A DNA stretch of 64,000 nt, taken from assembly GCF_036541405.1 (NCBI RefSeq), contig NZ_JAZHFS010000022.1, forward strand, positions 7,907-71,906, read 5' to 3'. Numbering within the stretch: position 1 is the stretch's first letter; the number at the start of each line of letters is the position of its first letter. The position numbers and the translations under genes are program-made. This document shows positions 44,215 through 53,673 of this stretch, piece after piece. The notes under the pieces were generated by a model. The model searched no databases and was not told the origin of the DNA. It saw only the letters and a program-made list of their open reading frames with translations. This DNA is from Clostridium_AD frigoriphilum (lineage in GTDB: Bacteria; Bacillota; Clostridia; Clostridiales; Clostridiaceae).

Positions 44215-45774
44215 TTATCTATTTATAGAGTCTTCTTCATTTACATCATTATTTGTTAATGAACTTTTCACTTCTTGTGATTTTGAAGTCCATTTTTTTC
44301 TATACAATACAATTGATGCCCCTATCATTAGGACTACCGTTCCCCAACCAAAAACAATACTTGAAACTATTTCAACTTTGCCTTTACTAAATAATTCAGT
44401 AATTAAATTGAACATATTTGTTACCACAACCGCTCCGAGTAATAATGGCGTAAAATATTTCAATAAATAGTCCCACCATATTCCGACTTTGAAGTCTGAA
44501 TGCGCATTTGCTTCCTGCCTAAGTTTACTAGTTCCATAAAAATAACTAATTAAAATAACTTCTACGAGTCCAAGTCCTGCTATTACAATATTTCCTACAT
44601 AAGCATCAACTATATCTAATATATAGTTGAATCCTGCATAACTTGCAAAACATGCACTGCCACAAAACCCAACTATAGAAATAATTGAAACAAGCTTTTC
44701 GCGAGAAATATCAAATTTATCTAAAGCTGCAGTTGTAAATGATTCTAGCATTGAAATACTAGATGATAAACCTGCAATAAATAGACAAAAGAAAAATAAG
44801 AAACCTAATAACCCTTGGACCACTACATTTGTTGACATTGTTGAAATAGCAATTGGAAATGCCATGAATGCGACACCTGCACCTGTACCAAATGATGTGA
44901 ATTTTACACCCATACTATTTACTAAATGACCTAATGTTGAGAATACTAACACACCTGCAATAAGATCAAAACTTGCATTAGCTAAAACTGTTATAACCGC
45001 ACTGTTTACGATATCTGCTTTCTCATTTAAGTATGAACCATATGCAATCATAACACCTACAGCTAAAGTTGTAGAGAAAAACACTTGTGCATAAGCTGAA
45101 ACCCAGATACTAGGATTTAATATTTTTGAGAAATCTGGTTTGAAGAGTGCTTCGAGTCCTATTGCAGCACCGTCTAAATTTATTGCATTAATCATAAATA
45201 TAATCATTAAGACCATTAACATAGGTGTAAAAAACATCGACATTTTTTCTATTCCGCCAGAAATCCCCTTTTTAACAATCAGCCAGTTGCAAATCCAGAC
45301 TACAATAACCGCTATTAAAATATAAATACTAATACCAGCACCCAAATCTAATGCATTTTTCGCACTTCCTGTAACCATGCCCATTATAGGTCCTGGGTTT
45401 GATAGCCAGTTAATAATACCAAATGCATGTCCTAATGAAAAAACCATAAAGACAACAGCCACAGCAATAATAGTAGAGTAATACGTCATAACAATAATTG
45501 GTACCATTACTTGAATCCACCCAATGATTTCTAATTTCTTTTTTAATTTTGCAAATGCCTTTACTGATCCTCCACGGATTTTTCTACCATAAGCGTACTC
45601 CATAATCATTAATGGTATAGCGCAAGTTATAAGTGCTACAAAATATGGCAAAAGGAATGCTCCTCCGCCATTTTTATAAGCTTGAAATGGGAATCTCCAT
45701 AAATTTCCTAAACCAATTGCAGCTCCAGCTGCTGCAAAAATAAATCCTTTCCTGCTTTTCCAATTTTCTCTCAC
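44215..45774 (-). CDS. Sodium-dependent NSS-family amino acid transporter
   Basis: About 519 residues, 11-12 membrane helices, neurotransmitter:sodium symporter family. The N-terminus carries the family motif FIFAAAGAAIGLGNLWRFPF (unwound helix 1, Na+ and substrate site). The later FFFCLFIAGLSSSISMLESF is the helix 8 sodium site region. It imports a neutral amino acid with Na+; the MetS-like partner suggests methionine or alanine. GAGGAGGTG is spaced four to six bases from GTG 45774; the upstream ATG at 45789 overlaps this site. Confidence 0.9.
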   Translation of the reverse strand: MRENWKSRKGFIFAAAGAAIGLGNLWRFPFQAYKNGGGAFLLPYFVALITCAIPLMIMEYAYGRKIRGGSVKAFAKLKKKLEIIGWIQVMVPIIVMTYYSTIIAVAVVFMVFSLGHAFGIINWLSNPGPIMGMVTGSAKNALDLGAGISIYILIAVIVVWICNWLIVKKGISGGIEKMSMFFTPMLMVLMIIFMINAINLDGAAIGLEALFKPDFSKILNPSIWVSAYAQVFFSTTLAVGVMIAYGSYLNEKADIVNSAVITVLANASFDLIAGVLVFSTLGHLVNSMGVKFTSFGTGAGVAFMAFPIAISTMSTNVVVQGLLGFLFFFCLFIAGLSSSISMLESFTTAALDKFDISREKLVSIISIVGFCGSACFASYAGFNYILDIVDAYVGNIVIAGLGLVEVILISYFYGTSKLRQEANAHSDFKVGIWWDYLLKYFTPLLLGAVVVTNMFNLITELFSKGKVEIVSSIVFGWGTVVLMIGASIVLYRKKWTSKSQEVKSSLTNNDVNEEDSINR

Positions 45775-45956
45775 TGAGCACCTCCTCATTCGTAATATAC
45801 TAATCTTCCTTTATAAGTATCAATACTTTCCTGTGTAATTACAATTCCATAAATCTTATAATTCACTAATATACATTATACATCCTTAAACTATATTTTA
45901 CATACTTAATATAATGTTCTACAGAAATCTAAAAATATACCTACAGCTTTTATTAT

Positions 45957-45987
45957 CAACAAAAATAGAGCCCATTTCTGAGCTCCT
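45957..45987 (-). terminator. Terminator of the GGDEF-EAL gene
   Basis: On the minus strand GAGCTC-AGAAATG-GGCTC is followed by TATTTTTG, overlapping the stop at 45989 by nothing and ending the transcript. Confidence 0.7.
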
Positions 45988-45988
45988 T

Positions 45989-48313
45989 TCAAATAATATT
46001 TCCTAAGCAATACTTCTTGTGAAAATCAGAGGCAATCATCGGTTTCCCTATTAGATACCCTTGAATAGACTGACATCCAAGTTCTTTTAATGTAAGGAAT
46101 TCCGTTTCTGTTTCAATTCCTTCTGCAATAACTTTAATATCCAAACTATCTGCAACCGCTAATATAGCTTTAATTATAGCTATATTTTTAGAGTTGTTAT
46201 CTAAATTTATTATAAGTGATCTATCTATTTTTATAGTATCAATAGGAAGTTTGCTTAACCAACTAAGGGATGAATAACCTGTACCGAAATCATCCATTGA
46301 AATTTTTATCCCTTTGGATTTTAACTCTAAAAGGACTTTTATTATTAAATTAATGTCCTCCATAGCCTCATCCTCAGTAATTTCAAGGTTTAAATACTTA
46401 GGATCTAATGATTGATTACAACATATATTCATTACTAATTGAACAAAATTTGCTTGTATTAATTGTTTATATGAGGTATTTACGGATACACTAAAATTCT
46501 TTGAACCCGAATTTTGCCATTTTTTACACTGAACGCAAGCATTATGCAGCATCCAATTATCGATTTCTACCATTTTACCTATTTTCTTTGCTATTGGAAT
46601 AAATTCTATAGGTTGAATAACCTTATCTCCACATTTCCACCTTATAAGAGATTCAGCACTTAATACTTTCATTAATTTCAAATCTATAATAGGCTGATAA
46701 TACGTTATAAATTCGTTTTTCTCCATAGCGCTTTTTAAGTTCTTTTCCATTTCTAACATGTGTCTATTGTTAGAACTCATGATGTTATTATATAGACGAT
46801 ACCCATGGCCACCACTATTTTTAACTTCATACATAGCTAAGTCCGCATTTCTTATTAAAGTGTCTACATCATTTCCGTGCTGTGGAAATAAACTAATACC
46901 AACACTTGCACCAATATATAGTGACTCTTCATTGTATATATAAGCGCTACTTAATATTTCCACAATTTTTTCTGCAATTTTTGTTGCACCTGCTGCTGAA
47001 ATTAAATCTCTTATAATTACAATAAATTCATCCCCACCAATTCTACTTACTATATCCTTTGATTTTGCAATATTATTCTCCAATCTCTCTGCCACCTTTG
47101 CAAGAACCATATCTCCTACCTGATGACCAAAACTTTCATTTATAGCCTTGAATTTATCTAGAGTTATAAAGAAAACCGCTAAATTTTCATTTTTATTTTT
47201 GAGCAAATCTCTAATGTTCTCTAGCAATTTTTTTCTATTTGTAAGCCCTGTAAGAGCGTCATAATTTGCAAGTGATACAATAGTTTCATCCGATTTTTTT
47301 AGTCTTTGGAACATATCGTTAAATTTAGATCCAAGTTCAGAGATTTCATCGTTTCCTTTTAAAATTATGCTTGGAAATACATCATAAGAATTGTGTACAT
47401 TCTCAACTACTGAGTTTATAATTTTAATTTTTCTCACAACAAATACGTGTATTAATATAAAAATACTTAAAGAAAATATTATTAAAGCAACAAGCACAAT
47501 TAAAAAATAGAAATCCAATGTATTTTGCGCCTTTTTAGAAACATTTCTTTCTGATGTAATCTTCACGAAAAAAGAAGGTTTTGAAAATATATCGTTAATT
47601 AAGCCATAACTACTAATAATTTTTTCATTACTTACTTTAACAAATTCATTTTTTCTTATAAAGTCGTTGTTTAAAATTAATTCTTTATCATAATACGCTA
47701 TTTCCGTTTTAATTCCCGTATTTTGGTTAAGCTTATCCATTTCCTCTTTATCATAATATTTCGCGAAAATCAAAAAACCAGGACTATGACCTAAACCGGA
47801 TTTTTTTGTAATTCTTTGAGCAGATATTAAAATTGGGTATTTACCATATAAAGAAATTCCCTTGACATTTTTTGTATTATTATCACTTAATAGTTTATCA
47901 ATACTTGAGGTTATATTTTTAGCAAAAGCCAACGTAAACATTTCCTTTGTGTCTTCTTTCGTATTTTTTTTATAAATTATGTTCCCCTGATTATCAGTAA
48001 TGAAAATAAAGTTTATTTTTGCCTCAGCCATAGAGGTTGTATCTTCAAAATTATCTTCTATATACTTATTATTTCTGTTATTCACATAATTATAAGTTTC
48101 ATCCCATCTTGCATAATCTAAATTTACATCATTTATATTATCCAGATCATTTTGAATATAATTAATGACAACCTTAGTATCCTTAAAAGCTTTATCAATT
48201 TCCATATCAGTGAAACTCTTTAGTAAAAATAGTTTTGAAATTATATAAAGAAAACAAATTAAAATTAAGCTTACTAATAATACTATTCTAAATAATTTCG
48301 CTGAAAGTTTCAT
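45989..48313 (-). CDS. Membrane GGDEF-EAL cyclic-di-GMP enzyme with CHASE4-like sensor
   Basis: About 774 residues. Helix 1 (LFRIVLLVSLILICFLYIIS) and helix 2 (about 270-295) flank an outside sensor domain of CHASE4 type (DLDNINDVNLDYARWDETYN, the W-D-E-T-Y signature). A HAMP-like linker follows, then GGDEF (SRIGGDEFIVII, intact) and EAL (SAESLIRWKCG, NLEITEDEAM, DDFGTGYSSLSWL, AEGIETETEF). Both diguanylate cyclase and phosphodiesterase signatures are complete, so it may do either. Start ATG 48313 has GGGTGAT upstream; an earlier ATG at 48331 does not. Single gene. Confidence 0.93.
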   Translation of the reverse strand: MKLSAKLFRIVLLVSLILICFLYIISKLFLLKSFTDMEIDKAFKDTKVVINYIQNDLDNINDVNLDYARWDETYNYVNNRNNKYIEDNFEDTTSMAEAKINFIFITDNQGNIIYKKNTKEDTKEMFTLAFAKNITSSIDKLLSDNNTKNVKGISLYGKYPILISAQRITKKSGLGHSPGFLIFAKYYDKEEMDKLNQNTGIKTEIAYYDKELILNNDFIRKNEFVKVSNEKIISSYGLINDIFSKPSFFVKITSERNVSKKAQNTLDFYFLIVLVALIIFSLSIFILIHVFVVRKIKIINSVVENVHNSYDVFPSIILKGNDEISELGSKFNDMFQRLKKSDETIVSLANYDALTGLTNRKKLLENIRDLLKNKNENLAVFFITLDKFKAINESFGHQVGDMVLAKVAERLENNIAKSKDIVSRIGGDEFIVIIRDLISAAGATKIAEKIVEILSSAYIYNEESLYIGASVGISLFPQHGNDVDTLIRNADLAMYEVKNSGGHGYRLYNNIMSSNNRHMLEMEKNLKSAMEKNEFITYYQPIIDLKLMKVLSAESLIRWKCGDKVIQPIEFIPIAKKIGKMVEIDNWMLHNACVQCKKWQNSGSKNFSVSVNTSYKQLIQANFVQLVMNICCNQSLDPKYLNLEITEDEAMEDINLIIKVLLELKSKGIKISMDDFGTGYSSLSWLSKLPIDTIKIDRSLIINLDNNSKNIAIIKAILAVADSLDIKVIAEGIETETEFLTLKELGCQSIQGYLIGKPMIASDFHKKYCLGNII

Positions 48314-48576
48314 ATTTATCACCCATTCCATAGTTATTGCCTATTAACATAGTTTTAATCTTTTCCCCGCGAGTCATTACATATTACATGCAATCACTTC
48401 AAACCTCTTATAATTCTTATATCGGTTATATAAGACAAAACTTTATGTATTACCCCCACATGTGACTTTAATAACCCTAATATTATTTATTATGCAGTTC
48501 TAATGCTCAAAATAATTTAAATTACTTGTGGTAATAATAATAAATATATATTATATTTTACTAGGAGATGATAAAA

Positions 48577-48948
48577 TTGAAAGCAAATGAACTTTTAAAT
48601 TATAAAAACTGGGTTGTAGTTGGTGATGTATTAAATCAATCAAAATATGCTTATAAAATATTACTTTCTTTAAAAATAAGTGAATTTAATGTGGTAGGTG
48701 TAAATCCATCTGTTGAAAATAAAAGCGTTTATAACAGGCTAAGCGATATACCCTACAATGTAGAAGTTTTAGATTTATGCATTAACCCCTATAAAGGCAT
48801 CAAAATCCTTAAAGAAGCTCACTCGTTAAAAATAAATAAAGTACTCATTCAACCAGGGGCTGGAAGTCCTGAAATACTTGAGTTTTGCAAGATAAATGGA
48901 ATACACGCAATAGAGGGATGTGCACTAATAGAATTATCAAAAAAATGA
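48577..48948 (+). CDS. CoA-binding (Rossmann) domain protein
   Basis: About 123 residues with a single CoA_binding_2-type Rossmann domain: NWVVVGDVLNQSKYAYKILL, then VVGVNPSVENKSVYNRLSDI and VLIQPGAGSPEILEFCKING. These proteins resemble YccU and the N-terminal part of succinyl-CoA synthetase alpha; the role is unknown. AGGAG is adjacent to an ATG at 48568 but spaced nine bases from TTG 48577, so TTG is preferred. It is divergent from the GGDEF-EAL gene. The 230-bp gap between them shows no motif I can name. Confidence 0.82.
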   Translation: MKANELLNYKNWVVVGDVLNQSKYAYKILLSLKISEFNVVGVNPSVENKSVYNRLSDIPYNVEVLDLCINPYKGIKILKEAHSLKINKVLIQPGAGSPEILEFCKINGIHAIEGCALIELSKK

Positions 48949-48981
48949 AATAAAGTATACAATAAAGGAAGTGAGTATTTA

Positions 48982-49047
48982 GTGGAAGTGTCTATTTACA
49001 ATAAGCACACTTTCACTAAAATAATACATGGAGATAAAAAAAATTAA
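48982..49047 (+). CDS. Possible 21-codon leader ORF overlapping the MBL gene
   Basis: AAAGGAAGTGAG precedes a GTG at 48982 that opens 21 codons ending TAA at 49045-49047, past the ATG (49028) of the next gene in another frame. The downstream ATG itself has no good ribosome site, so the leader could couple translation. It may equally be chance. Confidence 0.3.
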   Translation: MEVSIYNKHTFTKIIHGDKKN

Positions 49048-49921
49048 GGGAAATACATTCTGTATTACTACTGGTATGACATATATACCATTTTATAAAA
49101 TTAATGAAAAAGAAATAATTATGTTGGATTCTGGATGGGCAAAAGGGCAAAGACAAGGAATTGATGAACTACTAGAAAAAAATAACTTTAAGGTAGTTGC
49201 CATAATATGCAGTCATGCTCATGTTGACCATATAGGTAACAATGCCTTTTTTAAAAATAAATTCAATTGTATAATCGCAATGCCAGCCTACGAAGCTCTT
49301 GTTTGCAGTTCAGTAATAAATCTCAAACTTTATTACAGTAACCAAAAATTATCTGATGTTGCGTTGCATTTTGGTCATATGGTTTGTCAAACAGATATTA
49401 TGATTTTTGATAATCAAAACTCGATATGTGTATGTGGCACTACATTCAAAATTCTTCATACGCCAGGGCATAGTCCTGCACATATATGCATAACTACTCC
49501 AGATGATGTTGCCTATATTGGAGACGCACTTATAAGTCATGAAGTCATGAATGGCTCTAAAATGCCCTATGCCTATATACTCACAGAGGATTTGTTAAGC
49601 AAAGCAAAACTTTATGACTTAAAATGCAGCAAATACATAGTGGCACATAAAGGTATATACAACGAAATTACTGGACTTATAACTGATAATATAAATTTCT
49701 ATAAAAACAGAGCAAAAGCAATATATACTCTCATAGTAGGGGCTATGACAATGCAAGATATTCTAAAGACTGTTATTGAAAATTTTAATATTAATATAAT
49801 CAATATATATAAATATACCCTTATCGAGCGAATGTTAAGGTCCTACGTTGAATATTTAAATGAAACAGGACTTATAGTTTTAAATATGGCTAATGGATTT
49901 CTTAAATACTCAAAAGCCTGA
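49028..49921 (+). CDS. MBL-fold metallo-hydrolase
   Basis: A 297-residue metallo-beta-lactamase-fold hydrolase. Metal motifs: CSHAHVDHIGNNAFF (HxHxDH), HTPGHSPAHICI (His), YIGDALIS (bridging Asp) and YIVAHKGIYNEI (last His). The C-terminal 90 residues are helical with a winged-helix look (TMQDILKTVIENFNINIINI), as in the group that includes lactonases and RNA-unrelated esterases. Substrate unknown. The ATG has no clear ribosome site; see the leader ORF. Confidence 0.87.
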   Translation: MEIKKIKGNTFCITTGMTYIPFYKINEKEIIMLDSGWAKGQRQGIDELLEKNNFKVVAIICSHAHVDHIGNNAFFKNKFNCIIAMPAYEALVCSSVINLKLYYSNQKLSDVALHFGHMVCQTDIMIFDNQNSICVCGTTFKILHTPGHSPAHICITTPDDVAYIGDALISHEVMNGSKMPYAYILTEDLLSKAKLYDLKCSKYIVAHKGIYNEITGLITDNINFYKNRAKAIYTLIVGAMTMQDILKTVIENFNINIINIYKYTLIERMLRSYVEYLNETGLIVLNMANGFLKYSKA

Positions 49922-50048
49922 GAGATAATTTATTGTTTCTCAGGCCTATTCTATTTATAAAAGTTTAATATTAAACAATATTTAGATGCCTATATCTATG
50001 ATATAATTTACTGTATGATAAATGAGCATAAAAGGTTTGGTGATAAAA

Positions 50049-50735
50049 ATGTATAAGAAGATATTAGTAGTTGATGATGAATCCCGCATTGCAAATACTA
50101 TCGCTTATGCCCTTAAACGTGAAGGCTTTAATGTAGCGGTTGCATATGATGGTGAGGCCGCCTTAAAAAAAATAAAAGAATTCTGTCCGATTGTTTTAAT
50201 ACTAGATATTATGATGCCAAAATTGAATGGTTATGAAGTTCTTAAAAAAATAGAAGATAGAACAATGATTGGTATAATCATGCTAACTGCAAAGAGTGAC
50301 ATAGTCGATAAGATTTTGGGACTTGAGCTAGGTGCCGATGACTTTATCGTTAAGCCTTTTGATATGCGTGAACTTACAGCAAGGGTCAACTCTCTTGTAA
50401 GAAGACTAGAGAAAGTTGCCATTAAAGAGGATTTGATATTAGGGAAGCTAAAAATCACAATACCCGAGAGAAAAGCAATGGTTGAAGGTACCTCTCTAGA
50501 TTTAACCCCCAAAGAATTTGATCTTTTAGTTACACTTGTATCCCGAGCTGAGAAGGTATATTCGCGCGATGAGCTTCTAGACCTTGTTTGGGGAAGTGAT
50601 TATCTTGGTAGCACTCGAACCGTAGATATTCATATGAGAAGATTAAGACAAAAGCTAGGAGTTCCATACGAGGAAATGTTACAAACAGTTCACGGAGTTG
50701 GGTATAGAGCTTCCGGAGGAATACATGCGAATTAG
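50049..50735 (+). CDS. OmpR-family response regulator
   Basis: About 228 residues. Receiver domain: KKILVVDDESRIAN (acidic pocket), VLILDIMMPKLNGYEVL (phospho-Asp about 53), MLTAKSD (Thr/Ser switch) and IVKPFDMRELTARV (Lys). The C-terminus is a winged helix (LDLTPKEFDLLVTLVSRAEK, YSRDELLDLVWG, TRTVDIHMRRLRQKLG, VGYRASG). GGTGAT is spaced seven bases from ATG 50049; the earlier ATG at 50022 adds nine residues without a site. Its stop overlaps the kinase start by 11 bases. Confidence 0.94.
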   Translation: MYKKILVVDDESRIANTIAYALKREGFNVAVAYDGEAALKKIKEFCPIVLILDIMMPKLNGYEVLKKIEDRTMIGIIMLTAKSDIVDKILGLELGADDFIVKPFDMRELTARVNSLVRRLEKVAIKEDLILGKLKITIPERKAMVEGTSLDLTPKEFDLLVTLVSRAEKVYSRDELLDLVWGSDYLGSTRTVDIHMRRLRQKLGVPYEEMLQTVHGVGYRASGGIHAN

Positions 50736-52182
50736 CATAAGAACTAAATCTAATCTGTTCCTTGCAGGACTTCTGCTTCTTACTGTTGGTATGCTTAGCT
50801 TATTAGTTTTAGGTGAGGTTAAAAAGGAACAACAAGTTCATTATGAAAGCCTACTTAGCCAACAATCTAAAGTGGCAAATATTTATATTAATCAATCTTA
50901 TGCACTACATAGCGGTATAGAAAGCAACGAATTTCTTAAAAGCAAAGGTCCAGAACTCGCAAAACAAATTGGAATATTAAGTGATATGCAGGTAATCTTG
51001 TACAATATGAAAGGTGCAAAAGTTGGGAATTCATTTCCTATGGATTCATATAACAGTATCAATACTACCATCCCCTATGCATCAAAAAACAAAGTTGCAT
51101 ATGAGGTCGATGATGAATTTCTTTATTATTCCACTCCAATAAGGACTACTGATGGCCAAATAGCTGTTGTTGAGTTCATTTACCCCTTAAAAGAAAATAT
51201 AAATTTTCTAAAAAAAATAATTATGATTTTCGTATATATAGGTAGCCTAGTATTTGTCCTTAGTTATATCATTGGCTATATCTATTTTAACAGCATAGTA
51301 AGTGATATCTTAAAACTAAAAAAACATATAGATGAAATAAAGATAGGTGGTTTTAAAAAGATCCAAATATTAAAACGAAATGATGAGCTTAAAGACCTTG
51401 AGCAAGGCATATGTTTCATGGATAGCCGAATTGAGGAAAATATTAAAACTATGGATAAAGAGCAAGAGCAACTAAAATATGCAGTAGAAAAACTTAAAAT
51501 ATTAGAGAAGCAACAAAAACGTTTTATCGGAAACATTACTCATGAGTTTAAAACACCTTTGACTATTATCCGTGCCTATGTGGACTTAATAGAAATGTAC
51601 ACCGACGATCCATTGCTTCTAGAAGATGCTAAGAAAAATATAAGTAAGGAGACAGATAAACTTTTAGACATGGTAGAAAAAGCACTTCATCTCTCTTCCC
51701 TTGAAAAATACGATTTTGAATTTAATGCAGAACCTATTGAAATCATGGAGCTACTAAGTGGTATTTGTGATCGTATTAACGTAAAAGCTAAAAAATTTGA
51801 ATTAACAATGTTTTGTGATCTTAATAAAGCTTATATTTTGGCTGATCATGAAAGCGTAATGCAAATTTTTATTAATATATTGGATAATGCAATTAAATAT
51901 AACAAACCAAACGGTCAAATATTTATAAATAATTATATAGATAATGGCAATGTTTGTATCGTTATAAGGGATACAGGCATTGGTATACCTATTGAGTCAA
52001 AAGATAAGATCTTTCAGCCTTTCTATAGAGTAGATAAAGAAAGATCCAGGCAAACTAGTGGAATAGGACTAGGGCTAGCACTCGTAAAAAAATTAGTTGA
52101 GATGCAAAATGGTACCATAGAACTTATTAATATTGAAGAAAAAGGAACAACTATAAAAGTTTCATTTCCACATTTATTATAA
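50725..52182 (+). CDS. Sensor histidine kinase
   Basis: About 485 residues. Two membrane helices (about 10-28 and 160-185) flank an extracellular sensor part of 130 residues. A HAMP-like linker and coiled coil (DKEQEQLKYAVEKLKILEKQ) lead to the H-box IGNITHEFKTPLTIIRAYVD, N-box INILDNAIKYN, G1 IRDTGIGIP and G2 SGIGLGLALVKKLVE. GGAGG lies before ATG 50725, within the end of the response-regulator gene. No PAS domain, so it is not the usual PhoR; the context (VanW-family protein downstream) suggests envelope sensing. Confidence 0.92.
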   Translation: MRISIRTKSNLFLAGLLLLTVGMLSLLVLGEVKKEQQVHYESLLSQQSKVANIYINQSYALHSGIESNEFLKSKGPELAKQIGILSDMQVILYNMKGAKVGNSFPMDSYNSINTTIPYASKNKVAYEVDDEFLYYSTPIRTTDGQIAVVEFIYPLKENINFLKKIIMIFVYIGSLVFVLSYIIGYIYFNSIVSDILKLKKHIDEIKIGGFKKIQILKRNDELKDLEQGICFMDSRIEENIKTMDKEQEQLKYAVEKLKILEKQQKRFIGNITHEFKTPLTIIRAYVDLIEMYTDDPLLLEDAKKNISKETDKLLDMVEKALHLSSLEKYDFEFNAEPIEIMELLSGICDRINVKAKKFELTMFCDLNKAYILADHESVMQIFINILDNAIKYNKPNGQIFINNYIDNGNVCIVIRDTGIGIPIESKDKIFQPFYRVDKERSRQTSGIGLGLALVKKLVEMQNGTIELINIEEKGTTIKVSFPHLL

Positions 52183-52286
52183 AATATACAATTTAGAAAC
52201 AAACGTGTATACTTTTGAAATAATATACTGATATTATATGTTTATACAATAAAAACTTAACAGAATATGGGGGAATAATAAAACTT

Positions 52287-53645
52287 ATGAGAAAAAGTAT
52301 AAAAATAATGATAATCTTACTATTAATAGTCGTTTTGGGAACTAGTGGGCTTTATGCATATGTTAATTATAATACAAAAAAGTGGACAAGTCTTGTATAT
52401 CCAGGTGTTAAAATCGGTGAATTAGATATATCTGGGAAAACACTAGCGCAGTCAAAAGATATGGTAACTCAGAAATATCAATCCACTATGTTAAAGAAAA
52501 ACGTAAATATTAAAACACCGCAGAAGACATATTCGTTAAATTTTGCAAAAATGAATGCAAAATATAATGTTGATGAGGTAGTTAATGAGGCTTTTAATTA
52601 CGGCAAAAATTTATCGCTGTACGAAAAATATAAATTGATTAGAAAACCTCAAGTCAAGGTAATTAATATGAAATTTACATATGATTCTAAACCTCTAACA
52701 GATCTAATTTCTAATATGAAAAAAGAAATTAATAGCACTCCTAAAAATGCAAGCATTTATATGAATGGTGATAACTTCGTTGTTACACCTGACACAAAAG
52801 GATCTACACTTATGGATGATAAACTAAAAAAAGAAATCTTAAGTAAACTAAATGGAGACGTAAACTCTTCGAATATTAGTGTAAGCGCAGAGATTAAAAC
52901 TACTTTAGCAACTGTAACGAAAGAAAAACTTCAAACTGTTAACACAAAACTTTCAAGTTTTTCTTCTGATTTTAGTACTTCAGCATATGGTAGATCCACT
53001 AATATAACCCTTGCAACAAAAAGTATTAACGGAACTATTCTAATGCCTGGAGAAAGTTTTAGTTTCAACGACACTGTAGGTAAAAGAACAGCCGACAAAG
53101 GTTATCAGCCAGCACCCGTTGATATTGGTACCAAAGTAAGTTCCGATTATGGTGGTGGAATATGTCAAGTATCTACATCATTATATAATGCCATACTTAG
53201 GTCAAACATTAAATCTACTGAGAGGAACCATCATTCCATACCCTCAACTTATATACCACTAGGTATGGATGCAACAGTAGATTGGGGTAATTTAGACTAC
53301 AAATTTACTAACACCTTAGGATATCCTGTTTTTATTGAGAGTATTGTGAACAATAAGATACTAACTTTTAATGTTTATTCTAATTCAAGTTTAGCCAATA
53401 AGTCTTATACTCTTGTGAATGATATATATGCTGCTGTTCAACCTGGCCCTACTCAGTATATAGATGATGCTACTCTTCCTGTTGGTAGTATTGTTCAAGA
53501 ACAATTTCCTTTGGTTGGATATAAAGTAAGAACATATAAAAATACAATTCAAAATGGTAATGTAATTAATCATGAATTAATTTCAAATGATAGCTATCAG
53601 TTAAAAGCTGAAGTAATTAGAGTAGGTATAAAAAAAGTTAAGTGA
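52287..53645 (+). CDS. VanW-family envelope protein with peptidoglycan-binding repeats
   Basis: A 452-residue protein anchored by one N-terminal helix (MIILLLIVVLGTSGLYAYVN). Two PG_binding_4-type segments (about 40-220) precede the VanW core (LMPGESFSFNDTVGKR, YGGGICQVSTSLYNAILRSN, DWGNLDYKFTN). The C-terminal part may be a G5-like tail. VanW proteins occur in glycopeptide-resistance clusters and in many clostridia. Their exact job is unknown, though the conserved Cys/Gly-rich core hints at an L,D-transpeptidase-like or carbohydrate role. It follows the two-component system by 104 bp. Confidence 0.88.
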   Translation: MRKSIKIMIILLLIVVLGTSGLYAYVNYNTKKWTSLVYPGVKIGELDISGKTLAQSKDMVTQKYQSTMLKKNVNIKTPQKTYSLNFAKMNAKYNVDEVVNEAFNYGKNLSLYEKYKLIRKPQVKVINMKFTYDSKPLTDLISNMKKEINSTPKNASIYMNGDNFVVTPDTKGSTLMDDKLKKEILSKLNGDVNSSNISVSAEIKTTLATVTKEKLQTVNTKLSSFSSDFSTSAYGRSTNITLATKSINGTILMPGESFSFNDTVGKRTADKGYQPAPVDIGTKVSSDYGGGICQVSTSLYNAILRSNIKSTERNHHSIPSTYIPLGMDATVDWGNLDYKFTNTLGYPVFIESIVNNKILTFNVYSNSSLANKSYTLVNDIYAAVQPGPTQYIDDATLPVGSIVQEQFPLVGYKVRTYKNTIQNGNVINHELISNDSYQLKAEVIRVGIKKVK

Positions 53646-53673
53646 TCACTTATTCTAAAAAGGGGAAGTAAAT

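Noticed and set aside
50049..52182. The two-component system as the PhoP-PhoR pair for the nearby Pho boxes
   Set aside because: The kinase has no PAS domain and the genes lie with envelope proteins, 10-20 kb away from the Pho-box genes. It cannot be excluded but nothing supports it.
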